From Streptomyces griseoruber (GTDB lineage Bacteria > Actinomycetota > Actinomycetes > Streptomycetales > Streptomycetaceae), in assembly GCF_001514205.1 (NCBI RefSeq), contig NZ_KQ948764.1, forward strand, positions 691,882-755,881: 64,000 bases of DNA, written 5' to 3'. The position numbers and the translations under genes are program-made. The notes beneath the pieces were generated by a model, which did no database searches, was not told the origin of the DNA, and was given only the letters and a program-made list of their open reading frames with translations. Shown one piece after another: positions 30,385-36,847 of this stretch. Within the stretch, counting starts at the first letter, position 1. The number at the start of each line of letters is the position of its first letter.

Positions 30385-30448
30385 TCGAACATACGTTCAC
30401 ACGAACACCCCGAAGGAGCTCGCCCCGCAAAATCGAACAGGCGTACCA
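30385..30448 (+). promoter_or_regulatory. Two LexA-like SOS boxes and -10 element of the small gene at 30456
   Basis: TCGAACATACGTTCAC (30385-30400) matches the actinobacterial LexA consensus TCGAAC-N4-GTTCGA at 10 of 12 fixed positions. A weaker copy, TCGAACAGGCGTACCA (30433-30448, 10 of 12), overlaps the -10 TACCAT (30444-30449). The GTG at 30456 is only 7 nt past the -10, so the transcript is probably leaderless. Repression by LexA and induction by DNA damage are predicted. Confidence 0.6.
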
Positions 30449-30455
30449 TTGCCGT

Positions 30456-30815
30456 GTGGCTAAGACCTATGACTTTCCCAGCGACCTGCGCGCCGGTCAG
30501 GAGGAGCTGCATCAGGTCCGGGCCGAGCTGTCGGCCCTGCTGAAGCGGCTCCCCTGGTCGGTGGAGCCCCTGGACGGATTCAGTGACGCGGGCGGCTGGC
30601 GCAAGATCGAGCGCCCCGCGTCCCCGGGCTGGACGGCCGACGAGCAGGCCGAGGTGGAGAAGCTGCGGCGGCGCGAGCACGAGCTCGCGGTGTTCGTGAG
30701 CTGCCACCGCTTCTGGTCGGAGATCGCCGCCGAGGACCGGGTGGAGGCCCGCACGCACCTCAAGCACGCACACGGCACCCCACCCGGCGAAGCGGACCGC
30801 ACACCAGAGAACTAG
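30456..30815 (+). CDS. Small conserved-looking protein behind SOS-like boxes
   Basis: A 119-residue soluble protein with no domain I recognise. Its sequence starts VAKTYDFPSDLRAGQEELHQ, followed by a helical segment (VRAELSALLKRLPWSVEPL), a Trp-containing loop (GGWRKIERPASPGWTADE) and a coiled-coil-like helix with FVSCHRFWSEI. GTG 30456 is chosen because the -10 TACCAT ends 6 nt before it and no ribosome site is present, which fits a leaderless message. If the LexA-like boxes are real, it is a DNA-damage-response protein. It converges on and overlaps the DUF305 gene by 4 bp. Confidence 0.7.
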   Translation: MAKTYDFPSDLRAGQEELHQVRAELSALLKRLPWSVEPLDGFSDAGGWRKIERPASPGWTADEQAEVEKLRRREHELAVFVSCHRFWSEIAAEDRVEARTHLKHAHGTPPGEADRTPEN

Positions 30816-31441
30816 CTCTTCCCGGCGAGCAGTCCCTTCATCTCGGTGATCTCCGCGGTCTGGCCGGTGACGATGTCGCCGGCCATGTCCCTGGCCGCCT
30901 GGTAACGGCCCTTGTCCCGCTCGGTTCCGGCCATCGTGACGGCGCCCTCGTGGTGCTCGACCATCAGGGTCAGGAACGCGGTGTCGAAGGCCGCGCCGGA
31001 CGCCTTCTCCAGCGTCTTCATCTCGGCGTCGTCCATCATCCCGGCCATGCCGCCGGAGCCCGAGTGGTCCATGCCGGGCATGGAGTCGTCCGCCGACGCG
31101 CCCTCCTCGGGCACGTCCTCGCCCCAGGCCTTCAGCCAGCCGGTCATCTTCTCGATCTCCGGGTCCTGGGCCTTCTCGATACGGGCCGCGAGGTCCTTGA
31201 CCTGGGCGGAGGAGGCGCGGTCGGCGGCGAGCTCCGCCATCCGAAGGGCCTGGCGGTGGTGCGGGATCATGCCCTGCGCGAAGGTGACGTCCTGGGCGTT
31301 GTGCCCGCCGCCGGAGGCGTCCGCGGAGGCCGAGGAGGCCGGCTCGCCGTCTCCGCCGCACGCGGTGAGGAGCAGCGCGGCGGTCACGGTCACCACCGCC
31401 AGCGCGGCACGGCGGATCGGGTTGCGGGTGGTGCTGGTCAT
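30812..31441 (-). CDS. DUF305 lipoprotein
   Basis: The 209-residue protein has a lipoprotein signal (hydrophobic core, then LLTACGG lipobox with Cys near residue 28). The mature part is DUF305: FAQGMIPHHRQALRMAELA early, and FLTLMVEHHEGAVTMAGTE later. The paired His residues and the Met/His-rich loop (SMPGMDHSGSGGMAGMM) suggest binding of copper or another soft metal outside the membrane. ATG 31441 is the first codon giving a normal signal. The next minus-strand gene upstream is a His/Cys-rich DUF6153 protein, so the pair may handle metals together. Confidence 0.88.
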   Translation of the reverse strand: MTSTTRNPIRRAALAVVTVTAALLLTACGGDGEPASSASADASGGGHNAQDVTFAQGMIPHHRQALRMAELAADRASSAQVKDLAARIEKAQDPEIEKMTGWLKAWGEDVPEEGASADDSMPGMDHSGSGGMAGMMDDAEMKTLEKASGAAFDTAFLTLMVEHHEGAVTMAGTERDKGRYQAARDMAGDIVTGQTAEITEMKGLLAGKS

Positions 31442-31531
31442 ACGGGAACTCCTGGCGAGAAAAGGGTGCGTGGACACGTCGGCGCACCCCGCCGGCCCGT
31501 CGTACGGGGGCGTGGGTGCGCGCAGCGGTGT

Positions 31532-31939
31532 CTAGATCCGCAGGAGTTGGAGTTCCGCCAGGGAGGGTGGCGCGCGAGCGCCCTCGGGGGCCGCGACCGC
31601 GTGCGGGCACAGGGTCTCGTCCGGTACGGGCACGGGGGCGGGGTCGGGCAGCAGACCCGGCAGCACCGGTCCCCCGCTCACGGCGGCCGAGGCACAGGTG
31701 GAGTCGGCGTGCCGGGCGTGTCCGCCCCCGCAGTGGCCCTCCTCCCCCGCACAGCCGTCATGGCCCTCGGCGGAGGCGACGGACACGCCGGACATGACGC
31801 CCGCGACGGCCGCCATGGGGCGCGGCTCCGGGTGCGCGGACCACACTCCCCCGGGCGCGAGCCCGTGCATGCCGAGCAGGCCCACGAGGAGCCCGAGCAC
31901 GCACACCGCCCGCCGCCACAGTCCGTTCACAGCCGCCAT
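31532..31939 (-). CDS. DUF6153-type His/Cys-rich exported protein
   Basis: A 135-residue protein with an N-terminal hydrophobic helix (VCVLGLLVGLLGMHGLA). Its extracytoplasmic part is rich in His, Cys and Gly (EGHDGCAGEEGHCGGGHARHAD) and has a conserved C-terminal tail (PPSLAELQLLRI). That pattern matches DUF6153 proteins, small actinobacterial membrane proteins of unknown role. Metal binding is likely from the His/Cys cluster. It lies upstream of the DUF305 lipoprotein gene on the same strand (about 90 bp gap), and a common role in copper handling is an inference. ATG 31939 gives the helix at the N-terminus. Confidence 0.7.
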   Translation of the reverse strand: MAAVNGLWRRAVCVLGLLVGLLGMHGLAPGGVWSAHPEPRPMAAVAGVMSGVSVASAEGHDGCAGEEGHCGGGHARHADSTCASAAVSGGPVLPGLLPDPAPVPVPDETLCPHAVAAPEGARAPPSLAELQLLRI

Positions 31940-31966
31940 CCTAGGCACCGCGCGACCCGGACATGC

Positions 31967-31998
31967 GAGGGGCCCCCGGATCTCTCCGGGGGCCCCTC
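31967..31998 (-). terminator. Hairpin after tRNA-Val
   Basis: GAGGGGCCCCCGGA (31967-31980) and TCCGGGGGCCCCTC (31985-31998) form a perfect 14-bp stem with a TCTC loop. It lies 10 bp beyond the tRNA 3' end on its strand and is very likely its terminator. Confidence 0.85.
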
Positions 31999-32007
31999 GG
32001 GTGTTCC

Positions 32008-32082
<75 letters not shown>

Positions 32083-32195
32083 AGGACGAGTCGACAGCCT
32101 ACATTGCCCTGGGCCGTGTCCCGCAAACGTGTATCGGCGCCGGTGGGAAAGTCACGGTCCGCACGGTGAACTGACCGGCCCGTGTGTTCGTCTTC

Positions 32196-32221
32196 AACCG
32201 GTGGGAGAATGAACACCGGTT
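32196..32221. promoter_or_regulatory. Dyad AACCGGTG-N10-CACCGGTT upstream of the coiled-coil gene
   Basis: Perfect 8-bp inverted arms at 32196-32203 and 32214-32221, centred 42 bp before the GTG at 32250. The arm spacing places the half sites on one DNA face, as for a dimeric regulator. The regulator is unknown. Confidence 0.5.
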
Positions 32222-32249
32222 CAGGCGAATCACAGCACGGGAGAGGGAT

Positions 32250-33620
32250 GTGACGGCGACACCACCGCAGCCGTACTCGCCGTTGGTGTCGCGCGCACAC
32301 CGCCCGGTGACGGACGCCCTCACCCTTCTCGCCCTGCCGCTCGTCGTCGCGCTCGCGCTGCCCGCCGCGTTCGCCGGCGGCGGCACCCGGCGCTGGTTCG
32401 GCGGGCGGGCGGAGGGCCAGCGCGCCGAGGCGCAGGCCGCGAAGGACGCGGCGGCGGCCGCGTTCTACGAGCTGGACACCGCCCAGCGGGATCTGCGGAT
32501 CTCCATCGAGACGATCACGGCGGTGGACGACAGCCCGGCCGCCCGGCGCGCGGTCTCCGGCTTCGCGGAGATCGGCCGGCGCATCGACGAGGCCAGCGGC
32601 CGTTACATCGAGGCGGTCGACGCCCATGACCTCGACCGGGACGACCTGGAGGCCTCGGCGGCCGCGCGGGCGCGCACCGAGCTGACCCGGGCCAAGGACG
32701 AGCTGGGCAACGTCAAGAAGGAGCTGGATCGTTTCGCCGAGGGGCTCGGCCCACTGCTCGGGAAGGCCGAGACCCAGCTGGCCCGGCTCGCGCCCGCCGT
32801 GGAGCGGGCCCGGCAGGCGCTGCTGGCCGCGTCGAACGCGCTGGACGCCGTACGGCGGACCGGACTGACGGCGGACGACCTGGCGGCCCGGCTCGCGGCC
32901 CTCGGGCCCGAGCTGACCAGGCTGAACCAGGGCGCGGGACAACACGGCGTGCCGCAGACGCTGGAGCGGGCCGAGCGGGTCTCCCGGGAGGCCGCGGCGG
33001 TCCGGGCGGAGGCCGAGCGGCTGCCGGAGAAGGCCGCGGAGATCGACCACCGGCTGGTGTCGCTGCGTACGCGGGCGCAGGCGCTGACGACCCGCGCGGG
33101 CCAGGTCGACCCGATCCTGAGCGAGCTGCGGCGGCGGTTCGCGGCGGCCTGCTGGCAGGACCTCCAGCGGGTGCCCGAGCAGGCCGCGGAGAACGTACGG
33201 CAGGCGGAGGCGCGGCTGCGGGAGGCGCAGGCGGCGCGGGACGCCCAGCGCTGGCCGGACGCCACCTCGCTGCTGTCCACGGCGCGGGCGCTGCTGAACA
33301 CCACCGACGAGGCGGTCTCCGCCGCCGGTGACCGGCTGAACCGGCTGAACGCCGTGCAGAAGGATCCGCAGGCCGAGATCGACCGGACCCGGTTCGCGAT
33401 CCGGGACGCGCAGCGGCTGGCGATGGCCGGGCGCAACACGCCCGATCCCCGGGACGCGCGCCCCCTGGACGAGGCGGTGGCCCGCCTGGAGCGGGCGATC
33501 GGCACCCTGGAGGGCCGCCACCCCGACTACTGGCACTTCCTCACCGAGACGGAGGGCGTACGGCAGGCGGTGGCCGCCGTGGTGACCCGGATCCGCGAGG
33601 AGCGCGGCGCGGCCCACTGA
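32250..33620 (+). CDS. Membrane-anchored coiled-coil protein of unknown function
   Basis: A 456-residue protein. One hydrophobic helix near the N-terminus (ALTLLALPLVVALALPAAFA) is followed by about 400 residues of Ala/Arg/Glu/Leu-rich helix with heptad-like spacing (for example QRAEAQAAKDAAAAAFYEL and VRQAEARLREAQAARDAQRW). This predicts a long coiled coil or spectrin-like rod in the cytoplasm or outside. The DYWHFLTETEGVRQAV end looks more globular. GTG 32250 follows GGAGAGGG. A dyad sits upstream. I recognise no family function; cell-envelope scaffolding is one possibility. Confidence 0.75.
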   Translation: MTATPPQPYSPLVSRAHRPVTDALTLLALPLVVALALPAAFAGGGTRRWFGGRAEGQRAEAQAAKDAAAAAFYELDTAQRDLRISIETITAVDDSPAARRAVSGFAEIGRRIDEASGRYIEAVDAHDLDRDDLEASAAARARTELTRAKDELGNVKKELDRFAEGLGPLLGKAETQLARLAPAVERARQALLAASNALDAVRRTGLTADDLAARLAALGPELTRLNQGAGQHGVPQTLERAERVSREAAAVRAEAERLPEKAAEIDHRLVSLRTRAQALTTRAGQVDPILSELRRRFAAACWQDLQRVPEQAAENVRQAEARLREAQAARDAQRWPDATSLLSTARALLNTTDEAVSAAGDRLNRLNAVQKDPQAEIDRTRFAIRDAQRLAMAGRNTPDPRDARPLDEAVARLERAIGTLEGRHPDYWHFLTETEGVRQAVAAVVTRIREERGAAH

Positions 33621-33718
33621 CGGCCGCCGCCACCGACGTTTGCCGCTCGAGCCGGGCGGGCGGATATTGGGGTAGGTACAGGGCCTCCCTCGGCACATCC
33701 ACGCGCAAGGAGGCGGAG

Positions 33719-34240
33719 ATGGCCGCACACGCACTGCACGCCCGTCGGCGGATCAGGCTCGACGACCACCTGCCCGTCGATCACCGGCTGAACCTGGTCT
33801 ACCGGATCGGCGCCGGGCTGATGGGGCTGGGTCTCGTCGTCTTCGGGATCTTCGGTGTCATCGACGAGATCGGTTTCTTCGACACCGGCGGGGACGAGGT
33901 CTGGAGCCTGAACACCAACGGCGCGCTGAGCTGGCTGTCCATCGGGGTCGGACTGCTGCTCTTCGTGGGCATGGTGATCGGCGGGAACTTCGCGTCCACG
34001 CTCAACATGACCCTCGGGATCCTGTTCATCCTCAGCGGCTTCCTGAACATGGCGCTGCTGGAGACGGACTACAACTTCCTGGCCTTCAAGATCCAGAACT
34101 GCATGCTGAGCTTCGTGATCGGGATCCTGCTGCTGGTCTTCGGGATGTACGGCAGGGTCGGTTCCGCCCTGCCGCACGACAACCCGTACTGGCGGGCCCG
34201 CCACCCGGACGAGGCGGCGGACCGGCCGGCGATCGAATGA
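33719..34240 (+). CDS. DUF4383-type four-helix membrane protein
   Basis: The 173-residue protein has a short polar N-terminus followed by four hydrophobic helices (RIGAGLMGLGLVVFGIFGVI, ALSWLSIGVGLLLFVGMVIG, TLNMTLGILFILSGFLNMAL, NCMLSFVIGILLLVFGMYG). The pattern and the Asn-containing third helix match DUF4383, a family of small actinobacterial membrane proteins with unknown role. ATG 33719 follows AAGGAGG. Its stop is immediately adjacent to the stop of the convergent amidase gene. Confidence 0.8.
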   Translation: MAAHALHARRRIRLDDHLPVDHRLNLVYRIGAGLMGLGLVVFGIFGVIDEIGFFDTGGDEVWSLNTNGALSWLSIGVGLLLFVGMVIGGNFASTLNMTLGILFILSGFLNMALLETDYNFLAFKIQNCMLSFVIGILLLVFGMYGRVGSALPHDNPYWRARHPDEAADRPAIE

Positions 34241-35413
34241 TCAGGTGCGGTAGGCGTAGTAGTACGCGTTCGGGTACGACGCGACGAGGCTCGCCACCGA
34301 CCGGCGCAGCGTGTTGTTCGAGTGGTAGGTCACGTACGGGATGCCGTTGGCCTTGTACGTGACGATCATGGTGTGGTCCTTGGACCCGTCCCGGTCGAAG
34401 TCCATCTGGAGGACGTCACCGACCTCGAGCTGGTAGACGTTCGCCAGCGCGGTGGTCCGCTTGGAGTTCTGGGCGAACCACGACCACTCGTTGACGCCGA
34501 CGAACGAGTCCGACTGGATGTCGGCGTTGCCGAACCACTTGGTGTAGTCGTAGACGTAGCCCGGGACGTGCTTCCAGCCGCCCGCCTTCAGCGACTGGCT
34601 GACGAAGTTGGTGCAGTCGCCGCCGGCGGTGTGGTTGTTGAAGTCCGGGTAGTCCTTGTTGTAGGTGTACACGTACTTCTCGGCGTAGGCCGCCATGGCC
34701 TTGTAGTCGTACGTGGTACCCGTCTTCGGCACGGCGGCCGGGTTGCGGGTGGTCGCCGCGCGCGCCGCGTTCGGCATGGTGTCGTCCGCCGTGGTCGCCT
34801 TCACGGACGCCACCGGCTTGGAGAGCGTGTTCACCGCGAGGCCACCCTGGTCGGTGTCCGTGACGCCGGTGAGCTGCCAGTTGCCGCTCCGGTCCGCCTT
34901 GAAGGTCAGCTCGTGCTGCGCCTGGAAGCCGGTGGTCTTCGGCTGGCCGGCGGTGGCGCCCGCGTAGGTCAGGGTCGTGGTCTCGGTGACCGCGGCCTTG
35001 GCCGTACGGCCCGTCACACGCGTGGCGTTCAGGGTGACGGTGGTGGCGGCCTTGCTGTACTTCTCGCCGGCCTTGGCCAGCTTGTCCTTGCGCTGTCCCA
35101 GCGAGGACAGGGTGGCGTCCTCGGTGCGGGCGGTGCCGGCGGACAGCTTGACGTCGCCGGAGAAGCCGTTGGTCAGCGGCTCCTGACGGTTGCCCTGCTT
35201 GCCGGTGACCAGGGCGTCGGTGCGGTCGGTGAAGACCGCGTCCGCCAGCCGCTGGAAGGTGGCCTTCGTCTTGGCGTCGACCGTGGGGTCGTCGACGACC
35301 GCGGCGCCCGCGGACCAGTTCGGGAGCAGCGCCGCCCCCGCCACGACCGAGGCGGCAGCCGCCCCGAATATCGTGGCGCGGCGCCTCGAACGGCTCAATT
35401 TCCTTGACTTCAC
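34241..35413 (-). CDS. Secreted amidase-domain protein (Amidase_6 type)
   Basis: A 390-residue exported protein with a long basic signal region (KSRKLSRSRRRATIFGAAAA) and an Ala-rich h-region. Residues about 55-240 are a beta-rich N-terminal domain. The C-terminal 150 residues carry the amidase pattern: YNKDYPDFNNHTAGGDCTNFVSQ (catalytic Cys), a DHTMIVT motif (His) and a final YVTYHSNNT. Such domains cleave amide bonds in peptidoglycan or related polymers. GTG 35413 follows AGAGGGGAAA. With the deacetylase-like and PBP genes upstream on the same strand it forms an envelope-related cluster. Confidence 0.85.
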   Translation of the reverse strand: MKSRKLSRSRRRATIFGAAAASVVAGAALLPNWSAGAAVVDDPTVDAKTKATFQRLADAVFTDRTDALVTGKQGNRQEPLTNGFSGDVKLSAGTARTEDATLSSLGQRKDKLAKAGEKYSKAATTVTLNATRVTGRTAKAAVTETTTLTYAGATAGQPKTTGFQAQHELTFKADRSGNWQLTGVTDTDQGGLAVNTLSKPVASVKATTADDTMPNAARAATTRNPAAVPKTGTTYDYKAMAAYAEKYVYTYNKDYPDFNNHTAGGDCTNFVSQSLKAGGWKHVPGYVYDYTKWFGNADIQSDSFVGVNEWSWFAQNSKRTTALANVYQLEVGDVLQMDFDRDGSKDHTMIVTYKANGIPYVTYHSNNTLRRSVASLVASYPNAYYYAYRT

Positions 35414-35520
35414 TGATGTTTCCCCTCTTGCCCGGCGGAGGGATGCCGGAGAGGGCATCTTTGCATGGCGTGTGTGGGTCATGTGAAGAGGGGTACGGTT
35501 GAGGTTTGGTTACTTCGCCG

Positions 35521-36801
35521 TCACTTCACGACGGTCGACCAGTCGGCCGGCGACTGGGCCGGATCCAGGCTGCGCAGCGCCGCCAGCGTCTCGGGCTTCT
35601 GCACGTCCATCCAGTCGGCCAACTCCTTGAAGGACACGCACTTGACGTCCTTCTTGGTGCACACGTTCTCGATGACGTGGTCGACGGCCTTCATGTAGAT
35701 GCCGCCGTTCCAGTTCTCGAAGTGGTTGCCGATGAACAGCGGGGCGCGGCTGCCGTAGTACACGCGGTTGAAGCCGGACATGTAGGAGTCGATGGTCTGC
35801 TGCTGCCACTCGGCGTACTTGGCGGGGTCGCCCTCGGTCTCGCCGTTCGACTGGTTGTAGAGGAAGTTGAAGTCCATGGACAGGGCCTGGATGTCGCCGT
35901 ACGGGAGTCCCTGGAGCGGGAAGTCCCACAGGCCGTCCTTCTTCGTCGGCCAGACCTGGAGACCGCCGGGGTTGGACGCGTCGTAGCGCCAGCCGTAGCT
36001 CTTGGCCGCCTTGATCAGGTTCTCCTGCCCCTCCAGGCAGGGCGCCCGGCCGCCGGTGACCTCCTTCTTGAAGTCGAAGGGCAGCGGGTCCATGTCCTTG
36101 TAGCCGGTGTTGGTCTTCCAGTTCTCCACGAACTCGTAGAACTGGTCGATCTCGCTCTTCCACTGCGCGACGCTCCAGTCGCCGCCGCCCTTGGCGCCGC
36201 AGAAGTGCCCGTTGAAGTGGGTGCCTATCTCGTTGCCCTCCTCCCAGGACTCGGCGAGCTCCTCCAGCGTGGTGCGGATGTGCTCGTCGGTGGGGAAGCT
36301 GATCGCCGCCGCGCCCTTGGAGTGCATCGGCGGCGAGTACAGGTCCCGCTTGCTCTTGGGCAGCAGGTAGATGCCCGTGAGGAAGAAGGTCATATGGGCG
36401 TTGTACTGCTTGGCCATCTCGCGGTAGTGCTCGAAGAGCCCGTCGTCGCCCGCGAGCGCGCCGTCCCAGGAGAGGACCACGAACTGGGGCGGCTTCTCAC
36501 CGGGCTTGAGGGGTTCCGCCTTCAACTGGTCCTTCTGCGGACCGGTGTACGAGGTGGAGCCGTCCCCGAGGACGTGGGTCTTGCCGTCCCACACCGGCTC
36601 CTTGCTCGCCTTCGCCGACGCCTTCTTGCTGTCCCCCGAGGACGCCGTGGGCTGGGTGTTGTCGGTGCGGTCGAGCACCAGGTAGCCGCCCATCAGCGAG
36701 GCGACGACGAGAAGCGCCGCCAGGGTGAGGAACCCTGGGTGCGCGGCGGCGGTGCGGCGCGGTTCCGCGGCCTTGCGGCGGCGGCCCGACGGTGACTTCA
36801 T
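35521..36801 (-). CDS. Membrane-anchored polysaccharide deacetylase-like protein
   Basis: A 426-residue protein with one N-terminal helix (LTLAALLVVASLMGGYLVL) and a Ser/Lys-rich linker. The extracellular domain has a NodB-like fold: VVLSWDGALAGDDG near the first motif, AHMTFFLTG and GNEIGTHFNGHFCG (HxxxH) for the metal site, and a late RAPLFIGNHFENWN. The canonical TFDDG is altered to SWDG, so activity could differ from classical GlcNAc deacetylases. It follows the PBP gene by 46 bp and precedes the amidase gene. A role in trimming peptidoglycan or a wall polysaccharide is plausible. Confidence 0.82.
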   Translation of the reverse strand: MKSPSGRRRKAAEPRRTAAAHPGFLTLAALLVVASLMGGYLVLDRTDNTQPTASSGDSKKASAKASKEPVWDGKTHVLGDGSTSYTGPQKDQLKAEPLKPGEKPPQFVVLSWDGALAGDDGLFEHYREMAKQYNAHMTFFLTGIYLLPKSKRDLYSPPMHSKGAAAISFPTDEHIRTTLEELAESWEEGNEIGTHFNGHFCGAKGGGDWSVAQWKSEIDQFYEFVENWKTNTGYKDMDPLPFDFKKEVTGGRAPCLEGQENLIKAAKSYGWRYDASNPGGLQVWPTKKDGLWDFPLQGLPYGDIQALSMDFNFLYNQSNGETEGDPAKYAEWQQQTIDSYMSGFNRVYYGSRAPLFIGNHFENWNGGIYMKAVDHVIENVCTKKDVKCVSFKELADWMDVQKPETLAALRSLDPAQSPADWSTVVK

Positions 36802-36847
36802 GTGCGGCTCATTCTCCGGGTGTGGGGACGCGGGGCCCGTTCGGTGG

